Below are positions 36,255 to 46,030 of a stretch of DNA of 64,000 nucleotides, piece after piece. The translations under genes were made by a program, and so were the position numbers. Positions within the stretch are counted from its first letter, which is position 1. Each line of letters begins with the position of its first letter. The stretch lies in contig CALODL010000033.1 in assembly GCA_942492115.1 (NCBI GenBank), positions 310,001-374,000 on the forward strand, in the 5' to 3' direction. The notes under the pieces were generated by a model. It did no database searches. It was given only the letters and a program-made list of their open reading frames with translations, and was not told the origin of the DNA. This DNA comes from CALODL01 sp942492115. GTDB lineage: Bacteria > Planctomycetota > Phycisphaerae > UBA1845 > CAIVHJ01.

Positions 36255-38189
36255 ATGTCGAACAGCATTCTCGATCAGATCAACGATCCGCATGACCTGC
36301 GTAAACTGGCTATCAACGATCTTCCGCAGGTGGCTGCAGCCATTCGGGAGCGAATCATCGACGTCGTCGGTCGCAGCGGAGGTCATCTCGCCAGCAACCT
36401 CGGCGTGACTGAATTGACCATTGCCCTGCACTACGTTTTCGATTTTGCCTCTGATCGTCTGCTGTGGGATGTTGGCCATCAATGCTATCCGCACAAGTTA
36501 TTAACGGGTCGTCATGCCCGCTTTGACAGTCTGCGCAAGTCGGGTGGTATCAGCGGATTCCCTTCGATCCACGAGAGCGAGTACGATCTGTTCAATGTCG
36601 GGCATGCCGGAACGGCGATCGCCACAGCGGTCGGAATGGCCCGTGGAGACCAGATGCGTGGTAACGATCGGCGTGTGGTGGCACTCGTGGGCGATGCCAG
36701 CATCGTCAACGGCCTGGCCTTCGAGGGGCTCAACCAGGCCGGACTGCTCAAGCGTCAGTTGCTGGTTATTCTGAATGACAATCAATGGGGCATCGGTCCA
36801 ACCCAGGGGGGCGTCGCCGAGCATCTGGCCAAATTCCGCACCAGTGAATTGTACGAAGAGGTCAAGGAACGGACCAAACGTATCCTACCGCGAATTCCCG
36901 TGGTGGGATCACCGATGTTCAACATCCTCGCGCACCTCAAAGAGGGCATCAAGGCAACCGTATCACCGCATCAGATTTTCGAACATATGGGGTTCCATTA
37001 CGTGGGGCCGACCGACGGTCACGACATCGAGCATCTCGTGGACCTGTTGACGGCACTCAGGGACGCACACCATCCCGTGCTGCTGCACGTCCATACGCAG
37101 AAGGGTCGTGGGGCGGAGTGGGCCTGTGCTGAACCTGGCAGGTTTCACAGTCCGAAGCCTTTCACGATTTCGGCAGGGAAGGCGGACATCAAACGCGGCA
37201 GTGGAAAGAGCTGGACCGCTGCTTTTGCCGATGTGCTGAGCGACCGTGCCGAGCGGGACGACCGAATCTTTGCCCTGACCGCGGGCATGGCCGACGGTAC
37301 CGGCCTGGCGAAGTTTGCCGAGGTCCATCCTGAACGGTGCTGCGACGTCGGTATAGCCGAGAGCTGTAACGTGGACATGGCGGCGGGCATGGCCAAGACC
37401 GGCATGCGTCCAGTGTGTGCGATTTATTCGACCTTTCTTCAGCGCGCCCTGGATCAGGTATTCCAGGAAGTCGTTCTTCAGCAGTTGCCCGTGATCGTGT
37501 GTATCGATCGCGCCGGTGTGGTGGGTGGTGATGGGGCCGTGCACCATGGCTTCATGGACATTGCTTATCTCCGGCCCCTGCCGAACATCGTACTGATGGC
37601 TCCGGCAGATGAGCTCGAGTTGGGCCAGGCGCTGGATCTCGCTCTGGCCCTCGATCGCCCCGCCGCCATCCGCTACCCGCGTGATAACGTTCCGGAGGAA
37701 CCTCTCGGCCCTGAGCGTGAGTTCGTTCTGGGGCAGTCCGTGACACTTCGCGACGGTACCGACGTGACCCTGCTGGCCTACGGATCCACCGTCAGCGCTG
37801 CCCTTGAAGCAGCCGAGTTGCTCGCAATTCAGAACGTGGCGGCGCGCGTCGTCAACGCCCGTTTCGTCAAGCCCATCGATCAGGACATGGTTCGGGATGC
37901 GCTGACCTCGGGTCACCCCGTGCTGACAATTGAAGATCACGGTATCGAGGGCGGGTTCGGTTCGGCCGTTCTGGAGTCGGCGCAGCAGCAGGGGTTGCCT
38001 GCAGACATGGTCCAACGTCTCGGTATGCCTGCCGATCGGTTCATCATGCAGGGCGCCCGCGCCGCTCAGCTGGCCGAAGTTGGCATTGATGCGGCCGGAA
38101 TTGCCGGGGCCGCAGTACAGGCTCTCGGTGGCGCGAGCGACGTTGTGCCCGATGCGACTGCACAGATGATTGAACCCTCTCCGCGCTGA
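36255..38189 (+). CDS. dxs: 1-deoxy-D-xylulose-5-phosphate synthase
   Basis: A protein of 644 residues from an ATG preceded by AAGGAG. It joins pyruvate and glyceraldehyde 3-phosphate using thiamine diphosphate, the first MEP-pathway step. Recognisable blocks are SGGHLASNLGV, DVGHQCYPHKLLTGR, GHAGTAIATAVGMA, VGDASIVNGLAFEGLNQAG with ILNDNQ, GPTDGHD, AIYSTFLQRALDQV and IDRAGVVGGDGAVHHG. Two blocks depart from the usual sequence. The thiamine-diphosphate motif reads GDA rather than GDG, and the normally AEQHAV segment reads AESCNV (the key Glu is kept). It sits in a run with ispA and nadK, as in many bacteria. Confidence 0.92.
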   Translation: MSNSILDQINDPHDLRKLAINDLPQVAAAIRERIIDVVGRSGGHLASNLGVTELTIALHYVFDFASDRLLWDVGHQCYPHKLLTGRHARFDSLRKSGGISGFPSIHESEYDLFNVGHAGTAIATAVGMARGDQMRGNDRRVVALVGDASIVNGLAFEGLNQAGLLKRQLLVILNDNQWGIGPTQGGVAEHLAKFRTSELYEEVKERTKRILPRIPVVGSPMFNILAHLKEGIKATVSPHQIFEHMGFHYVGPTDGHDIEHLVDLLTALRDAHHPVLLHVHTQKGRGAEWACAEPGRFHSPKPFTISAGKADIKRGSGKSWTAAFADVLSDRAERDDRIFALTAGMADGTGLAKFAEVHPERCCDVGIAESCNVDMAAGMAKTGMRPVCAIYSTFLQRALDQVFQEVVLQQLPVIVCIDRAGVVGGDGAVHHGFMDIAYLRPLPNIVLMAPADELELGQALDLALALDRPAAIRYPRDNVPEEPLGPEREFVLGQSVTLRDGTDVTLLAYGSTVSAALEAAELLAIQNVAARVVNARFVKPIDQDMVRDALTSGHPVLTIEDHGIEGGFGSAVLESAQQQGLPADMVQRLGMPADRFIMQGARAAQLAEVGIDAAGIAGAAVQALGGASDVVPDATAQMIEPSPR

Positions 38190-38200
38190 GGGGACGCCAC

Positions 38201-39055
38201 ATGAGCTTGCCGCGAGTGGCCATCATTGCCAATCCTCACAAGCCGGAAGCGGCTTCCGCCGCCGCCGGTATCAAAGCTGGGGCCAACGGTGCGTGTGCGT
38301 TTCTCGATGAGGTTCACAATTCGGAATCACCGGGCTTGTCAGGGATCGAGGCAGAACTGGCCATTGTTCTGGGCGGGGACGGTACCATCCTGTCCGTGGC
38401 CCGTGCGGTGCTCGAACGCCGTATTCCAATTGTCGGGGTCAATCTCGGCAAGTTGGGTTTCCTGGCAGAATACTCGGTCGACGAATTGTTGGCGCACCTG
38501 CCCCGGATCCTGACAGACAATTCCCTGGTGTGTCGGCGCATGGTCCTCGACATCGCGGTGATCCGCGCCGATGGTACGCCAGCGTTTCACCAGCCGGCTA
38601 TCAACGATGCCTGCACCATAGCCGGGCCGCCCTTTCGCATGATCGACATGGAGATCACCGTGGGCGGCGAACGGCTGACCTGCTTGTCCGGTGATGGCCT
38701 GATTCTGTGCACGCCAACAGGCTCGACAGCATACAACCTGTCAGTCGGCGGGCCCGTGTTGCTCCCCCCGCTGGAGGGTATCGGATTGGCGCCGGTGGCG
38801 GCCCATTCCTTGACTTTTCGTCCGATGGTTGTGGATGGCGGCGCGTTGATCGAGGTTCGCATGGTCAAGGTCAACGAGGGCAGCACGCTGGTGGTCGACG
38901 GGCAGATTTCGATCCCCCTGCATCAAGGCGACGTCATCCGTTGTCAACGCGGTCCGCGCGATTTCAAGCTGGTGGGCAATCCCAATACCTCTCCGGGCAG
39001 CACCCTCGTGGCCAAGTTGGGGTGGGGTCGCAGACCGATTGACCACGAGCCCTGA
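38201..39055 (+). CDS. nadK: NAD kinase
   Basis: A protein of 284 residues, the usual size. It phosphorylates NAD to NADP. The diagnostic GGDGTILSVAR motif lies near residue 65, followed by the GVNLGKLGFLAEYS block, the nucleotide-binding NDACTIAG (NDA/E position) and PTGSTAYNLSVGGP. It starts 11 bases after the dxs stop and is the last gene of the plus-strand run that begins with rny. NADPH feeds the reductive MEP steps, which suits its place beside dxs. Confidence 0.94.
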   Translation: MSLPRVAIIANPHKPEAASAAAGIKAGANGACAFLDEVHNSESPGLSGIEAELAIVLGGDGTILSVARAVLERRIPIVGVNLGKLGFLAEYSVDELLAHLPRILTDNSLVCRRMVLDIAVIRADGTPAFHQPAINDACTIAGPPFRMIDMEITVGGERLTCLSGDGLILCTPTGSTAYNLSVGGPVLLPPLEGIGLAPVAAHSLTFRPMVVDGGALIEVRMVKVNEGSTLVVDGQISIPLHQGDVIRCQRGPRDFKLVGNPNTSPGSTLVAKLGWGRRPIDHEP

Positions 39056-39075
39056 CCTGCGTGCACATCGGGCGC

Positions 39076-39102
39076 AAAAAAAGGGCACGAGGTCGTGCCC
39101 TT
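39076..39102 (-). terminator. Rho-independent terminator
   Basis: The minus strand reads AAGGGCACGA-CC-TCGTGCCCTT followed by a T run (seven T including the stem end). The 10-bp perfect stem ends the 39133-39777 transcript. The same hairpin lies 25 bases after nadK on the other strand but without a T-run there. Confidence 0.88.
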
Positions 39103-39132
39103 GAAAGCTGCGCTGAAGGAGAGAGGCGGCGT

Positions 39133-39777
39133 TCAGTTCAGTTCAGGTGTCACGATCGCATCAGGAATGACTGCGTGCAAAGTTTGCGTAGCCCGTGGAA
39201 GTGCCGCGCTGCCCTGCACACGGATATCGCTGATTTCGATATCGGCCTCCAGGCCCGTGCCTCGGCCGATCCAACCCGTGACCAGTGACCGGGTTTCTCC
39301 CGGGAGGATGGGCCCGGGCAGGTCGTCATCGAGCCCGGCTACGGGGAACGCTGCAAAACGATCCATTTCGTCGACCAGGCGGCCTTCGCCGTCGCGGATC
39401 AGCAGTCGAACGGCCATGAAGCCGATGGTCCTGTCCCCGCGGTTGTGGATCTTGAGCAGCGGCGCCATGTATTTGTCGCGGCCCTGGACTTCGGTGAAGG
39501 TCACATCGACATCAAGCTGATCGCGATAATCCGGAAGGCGGTGTCCGATCGCTTCGCCGATGATCGGTGACTCGGCAATGTTCGGCAGCTCGCCGGCGAC
39601 CCGTTCGACAATGGAGAGCACGGACTCGCTGCGCTGATCAACGATGCTCATGCCGTAGACGACGACGATCATCGCGCATCCAACGGTTGTCATGATGATC
39701 GCGGCCAGACTCCATACGACTGAAGAGAAAAAGCCCATCCGGCGTTGTTGAACGATGGTTCCAGTGTGCGTGGCCAT
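39133..39777 (-). CDS. Hypothetical single-pass membrane protein with a beta-sandwich-like exterior
   Basis: A protein of 214 residues. The ATG at 39777 follows GGAGGAACTGGC. One transmembrane helix lies at about residues 18-42 (VVWSLAAIIMTTVGCAMIVV). The exterior part holds alternating strands: VTFTEVQGRDKYMAPLLKI, then HNRGDRTIGFMAVRLLIRD, suggesting a small beta-sandwich. No family was recognised. It is monocistronic, with its own terminator and a divergent neighbour (eno). Confidence 0.7.
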   Translation of the reverse strand: MATHTGTIVQQRRMGFFSSVVWSLAAIIMTTVGCAMIVVVYGMSIVDQRSESVLSIVERVAGELPNIAESPIIGEAIGHRLPDYRDQLDVDVTFTEVQGRDKYMAPLLKIHNRGDRTIGFMAVRLLIRDGEGRLVDEMDRFAAFPVAGLDDDLPGPILPGETRSLVTGWIGRGTGLEADIEISDIRVQGSAALPRATQTLHAVIPDAIVTPELN

Positions 39778-39992
39778 GCCAGTTCCTCCTTCACGTGAAC
39801 CCATTTGAATGATTCGCCAGCCCATGGCCTCCTATTCGCCGGCGGTCGCGACATATTCGGTTGGCCACGCCGGTCGGCCTGAAAAACCCGGCGGACTTGT
39901 CAGCCCGGCTGGTTGCGGTATCATCCCGCGGACAGACCGGGCTGCTGTTCGCCCTCGTAATTATCTGAATAACAACGTTTTAAGGTGATGCC

Positions 39993-41282
39993 ATGACGAG
40001 CCGGGCCATCTCTCACGTCGAGGCGCTCGAGATCCTCGATTCCCGCGGAAATCCAACCATCGAGACCACAGTCGTTCTGGAGGACGGCAGCTTCGGTCAG
40101 GCGGCCGTTCCTTCGGGGGCGTCGACCGGTGAGCACGAGGCCGTTGAGTTGCGCGACGGTGAACACCGTTATGGCGGCAAGGGCGTCCGCAAGGCGGTCG
40201 AAAACGTCAATACCGTGCTATTCGATGCGGTCGTCGGGCTCGATGCGGCAGACCAGGAGGAGGTCGACCAATCCCTCCTGGAGGCCGATGGGACGCCCAA
40301 CAAGGCCAAGCTGGGAGCCAACGCTCTACTCGGCGTGTCACTCGCTGTCGCCAAGGCAGCGGCCGATTCCTGTGGCCTGCCGTTGTTCAGGTATCTCGGA
40401 GGCCCGGCAACCCACATTCTGCCCGTGCCGATGATGAACATCCTCAATGGTGGGCGTCACGCGTCCAACAACGTGGACTTCCAGGAATTCATGATTCAAC
40501 CGTGGGGCGCCGAGTCGTTCTCCGAAGGGCTGCGGATGGGGGTCGAGTGTTTCCATGCGCTCAAGAAGGTGTTGTCGGACAAGGGGTACTCGACTGCGGT
40601 GGGCGACGAGGGCGGTTTTGCTCCGGACTTGAAGACCAACGAGGAAGCCCTCGAACTCATCGATCAGGCGGTTGCGGCCGCTGGTTACACACTGGGCGAG
40701 CACATCTTCATTGCGCTGGATCCGGCCTGCAGCGAGCTATTTGACGCTGCCTCGGGAAAGTACAGCTTTTTCAAGTCAGATCCCGATAACAAGATCAGCA
40801 GTAGTGAGTTGATTGACCTGTGGTGTGACTGGGCCGAACGCTATCCAATCCGCTCGATCGAGGATGCTCTCGATGAGAACGACTGGGCCGGTTGGAAACA
40901 ATTGACCGATCGTCTCGGCGAAAAGGTTCAGTTGGTCGGAGACGATCTGTTCGTGACGAATTGCGACCGTTTGACGCGCGGTATCGACGAAGGTTGCGCC
41001 AACGCGATTCTCATCAAGGTCAACCAAATCGGCACGTTAACCGAGACCCTCGCTGCCATTCAACTTGGACGGCGGCACGGTTATGAATCCGTGATCTCGC
41101 ACCGCAGTGGCGAGACCGAAGATACGACGATCGCAGACATTGCCGTGGCTTCGAGTGCGGGGCAGATCAAGACCGGCAGCCTGTGCCGTTCAGATCGTAC
41201 CGCCAAGTACAATCAGCTGTTGCGCATCGAATACATGCTTGACGAGCAAGCCGACTATGGCGGTCGCTTGTGGTCGAGATAG
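39993..41282 (+). CDS. eno: Enolase
   Basis: A protein of 429 residues, full length. It converts 2-phosphoglycerate to phosphoenolpyruvate in glycolysis. Visible motifs are ALEILDSRGNPTIE, VPSGASTGEHEAVELRDG, GDEGGFAPDL, metal ligands in IALDPACSE, SIEDALDENDW and VGDDLFVTN, the catalytic Lys in ILIKVNQIGTLTE, and the signature SHRSGETEDTTIAD. The C-terminal NQLLRIE is conserved. It is followed nine bases later by an FtsB-like gene, a pairing common in bacteria. Confidence 0.97.
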   Translation: MTSRAISHVEALEILDSRGNPTIETTVVLEDGSFGQAAVPSGASTGEHEAVELRDGEHRYGGKGVRKAVENVNTVLFDAVVGLDAADQEEVDQSLLEADGTPNKAKLGANALLGVSLAVAKAAADSCGLPLFRYLGGPATHILPVPMMNILNGGRHASNNVDFQEFMIQPWGAESFSEGLRMGVECFHALKKVLSDKGYSTAVGDEGGFAPDLKTNEEALELIDQAVAAAGYTLGEHIFIALDPACSELFDAASGKYSFFKSDPDNKISSSELIDLWCDWAERYPIRSIEDALDENDWAGWKQLTDRLGEKVQLVGDDLFVTNCDRLTRGIDEGCANAILIKVNQIGTLTETLAAIQLGRRHGYESVISHRSGETEDTTIADIAVASSAGQIKTGSLCRSDRTAKYNQLLRIEYMLDEQADYGGRLWSR

Positions 41283-41291
41283 GGAGCGATT

Positions 41292-41801
41292 TTGGCGGAT
41301 CGATCAGCTCGTGAACCAGCGTCCCACGCCGTGATGTTCTGGCTGCTCGCGGGCATGAGTGTCGTCGTGCTCGCACCGTGCTTGTTCGTACCGCCGGCAG
41401 AGGCACTGGCCGTTCTGGCGGAGGCCGAGGTCATTGAAGCTGCCGAAGTCGAGTTGCTCGAGGCGCAAGTCGAACAACAGCTCATCCGTATCGAGAAGTT
41501 GACTTCCGATCCCCTGCTCTATCGCCGCCTGGCACTGCGAGAATTGGGCTACCGTCCTCGGGGGCGTGTGCAGTTAGTGGGATACGTCCCTCCTGCGCCT
41601 TGTGTCCGCGAAGCAACACCTGGTGACCCGCGTGACATCGTGCCTGCGTGGGTTCAACAGTTTTATCCTCATGAATGGGCCCCAGTCTATCGCGATCCGG
41701 TCACCCGCCAGTCTCTGTGGTATCTTTCCGTGGCAGTCATGTTTCTTGCCGTTGTCATGTATGCTCCGAAGCGACGTTCGACGAAGGTGATTGCGCGCTG
41801 A
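41292..41801 (+). CDS. FtsB/DivIC-like septum formation protein (tentative)
   Basis: A protein of 169 residues from TTG, with GGGAG upstream. A transmembrane helix (MFWLLAGMSVVVLAPCLFVP) is followed by a short heptad-like coiled coil (VIEAAEVELLEAQVEQQLIR). Next comes IEKLTSDPLLYRRLALREL-GY, close to the FtsB/DivIC pattern of a coiled coil followed by DPxxxERLARxELG. Unlike ordinary FtsB (about 100 residues), it has a C-terminal extension and a second hydrophobic segment (LWYLSVAVMFLAVVMY). Its place right after eno is where ftsB sits in many genomes. Assignment rests on architecture and neighbourhood. Confidence 0.6.
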   Translation: MADRSAREPASHAVMFWLLAGMSVVVLAPCLFVPPAEALAVLAEAEVIEAAEVELLEAQVEQQLIRIEKLTSDPLLYRRLALRELGYRPRGRVQLVGYVPPAPCVREATPGDPRDIVPAWVQQFYPHEWAPVYRDPVTRQSLWYLSVAVMFLAVVMYAPKRRSTKVIAR

Positions 41802-41810
41802 CCGGGTGAA

Positions 41811-43295
41811 TCAGCCGACGACAGGAAGGTTGAGGCCGGTGCTGGCCGCGGGCAGCTCCGCTGGGAGTTCCGCGTGAAGTGTGAGGGCCGTCACCGACTG
41901 AATCCGCACATCGATGAGCTGCCCAATCAAAGCGCTGTCTCCGTTGAATACGACGATCTGATCCCCGCGCGTCCGGCCTACGAGTTGATCGCTGCGGCGC
42001 CATCCGATCTCTTCCCCGCGCGTTTGCTCGGCCTCTTGAGCCTTGATGGCGGCTTTGCTGTAACCCTCGACCAGGATTTCAACATGCTGGCCGATGAGGT
42101 GACGGTTGGCATCCATGGAGATGGCCTGTTGGACTTCGAGCAGACGTTGATTCCGCTGTCTCTTGATTGCGTCGGTGACGTCGTCTGGCTGGCGGCGATC
42201 GGCCACGGTGCCGGGTCGTTCTGAGTACTTGAATACGAATATGTTCTTGAAGCGGACATGCTGAATGAGTTTGACTGTCTCGTCGAATTCATCGTCGGTT
42301 TCACCAGAGAATCCGACGATGAAGTCGCTGGCCAGTTGAATGTCCGGAACGATCTCTCGGCCGCGATGCATGAGTTCGATGAAGCTCTCGACATCGTATT
42401 GCCGCCGCATGCGACGCAGGACACTGTTGGAACCGCTTTGGGCGGGAATATGCAGGTATTCACACACCTTCGGGAGATCACGCATGGCTTCGAAGATATC
42501 GTCGCCGAAATCACCAGGATAGCTGGTGACGAAACGAATGCGTTCGATACCGCCAACCTCGTTCATGCGTTCGAGTAGTTCGCTGAACATGACTCTTCGG
42601 CCGTTTTCCATATGTGCGTAGCTATTGACGGTTTGGCCAACGAGCGTGATCTCCTTCGTGCCACGGTCGGCCAGCATACGCGCCTCATCGACGAGAACAG
42701 AAGGTGCTCGACTGCGTTCTGGACCGCGCGTAAAGGGTACGACGCAGAATGTGCAGAACTTATCGCAGCCACGCTGAACACGAATGTACGATTGCAGAAT
42801 ACGGTTCTCGTCAGGTTCGCGAGAGAGATCGAGTGCTTCGAGTGAATCATATTCGACGAGCGAACGCTTGGCCGGCTCGAGCTTGCGTGAATTGTCGTTG
42901 GACAGCGCACACACCTGATGTTGCCCAGCCTGAACTTCGGCGATCAGGCCCGGTATGTGATTGAGTTCGCCGGGACCACACACCAGATCAACCTGTGGTG
43001 TTTTGGACAACAGCCCGGCAGTGTCGCGTTCGGCCATGCACCCGATGACGCCGATGATCATTTTAGGACGCTGGGCTTTCGGCTTTTTGAGTTGTCCCAA
43101 ACGCGAGTAGACCTTCTCCTCGGCGTGTTCGCGCACGCTGCACGTATTCAGTAGAACAACGTCGGCGGTGAGCATGTCTGATGTCGAGGTGTAGCCCAGG
43201 CGCTTGAGTTGGCCAATGACCAGCTCGCTGTCCAGGACGTTCATCTGGCATCCCATGGTTTCGAGATAGACAGTCTTGTTGTCGGGTGCAGTCAT
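41811..43295 (-). CDS. miaB: tRNA-2-methylthio-N6-dimethylallyladenosine synthase
   Basis: A protein of 494 residues. It adds the methylthio group to i6A37 of tRNAs. The N-terminal MTTase domain has ETMGCQMNVLDSE, LNTCSVREHAEEKV and GCMAERD, which give the three cluster Cys. The radical-SAM core holds GCDKFCTFCVVPFTRG (CxxxCxxC). Later blocks are GQTVNSY, IPAQSGSNSVLRRM and DFIVGFSGETDDEF, and a TRAM-like C-terminus. Its ATG overlaps the stop of the upstream TPR gene (ATGA), so it is the last gene of the ExbB/ExbD operon. Confidence 0.95.
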   Translation of the reverse strand: MTAPDNKTVYLETMGCQMNVLDSELVIGQLKRLGYTSTSDMLTADVVLLNTCSVREHAEEKVYSRLGQLKKPKAQRPKMIIGVIGCMAERDTAGLLSKTPQVDLVCGPGELNHIPGLIAEVQAGQHQVCALSNDNSRKLEPAKRSLVEYDSLEALDLSREPDENRILQSYIRVQRGCDKFCTFCVVPFTRGPERSRAPSVLVDEARMLADRGTKEITLVGQTVNSYAHMENGRRVMFSELLERMNEVGGIERIRFVTSYPGDFGDDIFEAMRDLPKVCEYLHIPAQSGSNSVLRRMRRQYDVESFIELMHRGREIVPDIQLASDFIVGFSGETDDEFDETVKLIQHVRFKNIFVFKYSERPGTVADRRQPDDVTDAIKRQRNQRLLEVQQAISMDANRHLIGQHVEILVEGYSKAAIKAQEAEQTRGEEIGWRRSDQLVGRTRGDQIVVFNGDSALIGQLIDVRIQSVTALTLHAELPAELPAASTGLNLPVVG

Positions 43296-46030
43296 CGTTG
43301 TATCTTGCTCTTGAGCTCCTGCTGGAGTCGCTGGAAGTTGCGGCGCATTTGACTGCCCCCCATCTTAGGAAAAAACGCCTTTTTCTGCTCGATGAGGTTG
43401 TACAACATTTGAGCATCCTGATCCAGAGCGGCCCGGCAACGCACCTCGCCGAGCAGTGCCGTCCACCAGACGTCGCTGTTCTCGGGGCTGAGTCGGTGCA
43501 GGCGTGAGAAATGGGGCAAAGCTTCAGCATAGTGCTCGCTGGCCATGGCTGATTCGGCCAGGCCCTGGATGGCCCGTGCGTTGCGTGGCTCCCCGTCCGT
43601 CCGGCTGGCGGCATCTTTGGCCACCACGGCCGAGAAAATATCGTAGGCTGCGATGATGTCCTGCTCGCGGGTGGTGCGCATCAATGACTCAGCATATTCC
43701 AGTTGCAGCGCGGTCCGGGCAGCCGTACTGAGTTGGCTCGCCGACGAGCTGGCCCAGCGACTCAATTCACGAGCAACGATTACCGCATCGAGTGCCTTCT
43801 TGCGTGCTACATCCGTTCGTTTATTGGCGCGGGCTTGTTCGATTTCGTCGTTCAGGACTTCGAGCAGGCCTTGCAGTGTGGCGCCCGCGCGGGTCGGGTC
43901 GCGTTGGATGTATCCAGGGATGATGCTGGCAGCCTGATCGGAAAGCCCCAGGTCCTGATAGGCGAGAATGCGCAGCCGCATGGCCCGTCCGATCAGTTGT
44001 GGGTGTAGCTCGATGGCGTCGTTGGCCTGGTCAAGGACTTCGAGCGCCTCGGAGGCCCCCCGCCGGGGATCGAGGAGGGTGGCCTCAGCGACAATCAGCT
44101 GCGCATCGGCCCACCCGGTATGCTGCGTGACCGGATCGGTGAGGACGCTGAATGCCTCGGCCGCCTCACGTGCGCGCCTGGCATAGATCGATCGTGATTG
44201 AGTCTCAGCATTGTCCTCTGCGCGGGCGAGTTGCAGGTCGCACTGTGCTTTGTGCAAGAGTGCCGCCGAATAACGCGGGTCATCCTGAGGAACAAGATCG
44301 TATTGTGCGGCAGCATCCGCGAAACGCCCTGCATCCTGCAGGATGCGTCCGTACACGAACAACCGTTGCGCCGACTCCGGAACATGTGGATACTCCGTGA
44401 CCAACCCATGGATGGCCTGCAGCACCGGTTCGCGCAGTGATTTTCGAACACTGGGAGCCGTCCGGGCGTATAAGCCTTCTGCAAGCCGCGCCGCATAGAC
44501 GGCCGCCGCCTGACGACGTTCAAAATCCGGGTGGTCGTCAACGACGAGGTTGAATTGTTCGATTGCTGCAAGAACTTGCCCCTGGACGTGATAGCACACG
44601 GCAATGTTGAATCGAGCCTCGGCGTGGAGCTTGCGCGCCAACGGTGATGTATCCTCCAAAACCCTGAATGCCAGGTTGACTGCACGATGCAGCAGTGTGT
44701 TTTGCTCCTGGCGTAGTTCCTGCATGCGTTTTCCGTCATCCTTTTCGGCAAGACCCTGAAGTTCAACCCGAATGTCCGAGGCCTGTCGCAGAAGCCGAGC
44801 AGCGACGATGTTTTTCTCGAATGAGTCCAGATCCGCATCGGCCGTGTCCGTGGCGACGTCCTCGTATACCTGGCTGTAGATCTCGTTGCGGTAGCGTGGA
44901 TGTTCTTCGGCAAGTTCGATCAAGGGCTGGCGGGCGCGCAGGAGCAGAGCACCCCTGCGGCGTTCTTGATTCGGTGGCAGATCCTCGGCCTGTGCCCGAC
45001 ACACCGTGCCCTCCAGTAATGCCAGGGCATACTCGATGTTGAAGCGTTGCGGATCATCCTTTCGCAGGCGGGAGCGGTAGCGCGAGATGGTGCGCAAGGC
45101 GCGATCATAGTCTCGGGAGTCTCTGAAATTGCGCACGCGCTCGAGCTCTGCTAGCGTGACGACCCACTGCAAGCGGTGCCGATTCGCGACATCCGGTAAT
45201 GTTCCTGCAACGCCGGCCGCGCGATCCAGCAGTACTTCAGCGCGGTCAGAAGAATTCAGCAGCCGATAGGCCATGCCTGCCAGCAGCAGCGATTGGGCCT
45301 GGTAGTTGGACATGTTATGTGGCGTGTCGACCAGTTGTGATTCTTGAGTGAGGTAGGTGATGACCTTGTTGAGCAGCTCGATCCGTCGCGGGTCGCGGCT
45401 CTGCAGTGTCAGGCAATGGTAGTAATTGGCCCACATGCTCAAATAGCGGGCACGGGGCAGGAGTTGCTCAATCTGATCGATTTGTCCGTTGCGCGTCATC
45501 CGCTCGAATTCGGAAATAGACATGTCGTCGATCTGTTGTTCGATTTCGATCAGCTCTGCAATCAAGTCGGCATACACATCGATGGCTTCACTGGTCAACT
45601 CAGCGAGAGCCGTGCGATCATCATCGGTCCCGCCGCGAAACATGATGTTGTTGTAGAACGGTTCAGCCTGGCGGTCGATGAGGTCGCGTCCGAGATCGAG
45701 TCGCCACATGAAGCGACCCTCGTGGTCGGGGTAAGCATCGATGAGCGCCCGCAGGTGATTGCTCGCCCGTTCGGCGGCGGCCAGGCGTTCAGCAGTGGAC
45801 AGGTCCTGACGACCGTACTGCAACAGGGCCAGTTGACGTCCCTGGGTATGGGCCTCGAGTGGACGGTCCGGTGGAAGTAGTTGAAGGTGCAGTTCGAGCA
45901 GATCGACCAGCCCCAGCTCCTGCAGCCTCTTGCGTAGAACCCGCGCTGGAAGACGTCGGTCCTCCGCTGCGGACGCTTCAGCCGGAGGGTCCGTGGCCAG
46001 GACGGCCAGTAGCAATGCTAGAACGATCAC
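43292..46030 (-). CDS. Large secreted TPR protein of the ExbB/ExbD operon
   Basis: A protein of 912 residues. GTG at 46030 overlaps the stop of the second exbD gene (GTGA). A signal peptide (VIVLALLLAVLATDPPAEAS) opens it. The rest is all-helical and repeat-like, with TPR-type units such as EHYAEALPHFSRLHRLSPEN and AAYDIFSAVVAKDAA. It is probably a periplasmic scaffold working with the ExbB/ExbD complex encoded just upstream. A run of ten G on the coding strand lies immediately before its start and forms part of its ribosome site. miaB overlaps its 3' end. Confidence 0.75.
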   Translation of the reverse strand: MIVLALLLAVLATDPPAEASAAEDRRLPARVLRKRLQELGLVDLLELHLQLLPPDRPLEAHTQGRQLALLQYGRQDLSTAERLAAAERASNHLRALIDAYPDHEGRFMWRLDLGRDLIDRQAEPFYNNIMFRGGTDDDRTALAELTSEAIDVYADLIAELIEIEQQIDDMSISEFERMTRNGQIDQIEQLLPRARYLSMWANYYHCLTLQSRDPRRIELLNKVITYLTQESQLVDTPHNMSNYQAQSLLLAGMAYRLLNSSDRAEVLLDRAAGVAGTLPDVANRHRLQWVVTLAELERVRNFRDSRDYDRALRTISRYRSRLRKDDPQRFNIEYALALLEGTVCRAQAEDLPPNQERRRGALLLRARQPLIELAEEHPRYRNEIYSQVYEDVATDTADADLDSFEKNIVAARLLRQASDIRVELQGLAEKDDGKRMQELRQEQNTLLHRAVNLAFRVLEDTSPLARKLHAEARFNIAVCYHVQGQVLAAIEQFNLVVDDHPDFERRQAAAVYAARLAEGLYARTAPSVRKSLREPVLQAIHGLVTEYPHVPESAQRLFVYGRILQDAGRFADAAAQYDLVPQDDPRYSAALLHKAQCDLQLARAEDNAETQSRSIYARRAREAAEAFSVLTDPVTQHTGWADAQLIVAEATLLDPRRGASEALEVLDQANDAIELHPQLIGRAMRLRILAYQDLGLSDQAASIIPGYIQRDPTRAGATLQGLLEVLNDEIEQARANKRTDVARKKALDAVIVARELSRWASSSASQLSTAARTALQLEYAESLMRTTREQDIIAAYDIFSAVVAKDAASRTDGEPRNARAIQGLAESAMASEHYAEALPHFSRLHRLSPENSDVWWTALLGEVRCRAALDQDAQMLYNLIEQKKAFFPKMGGSQMRRNFQRLQQELKSKIQR

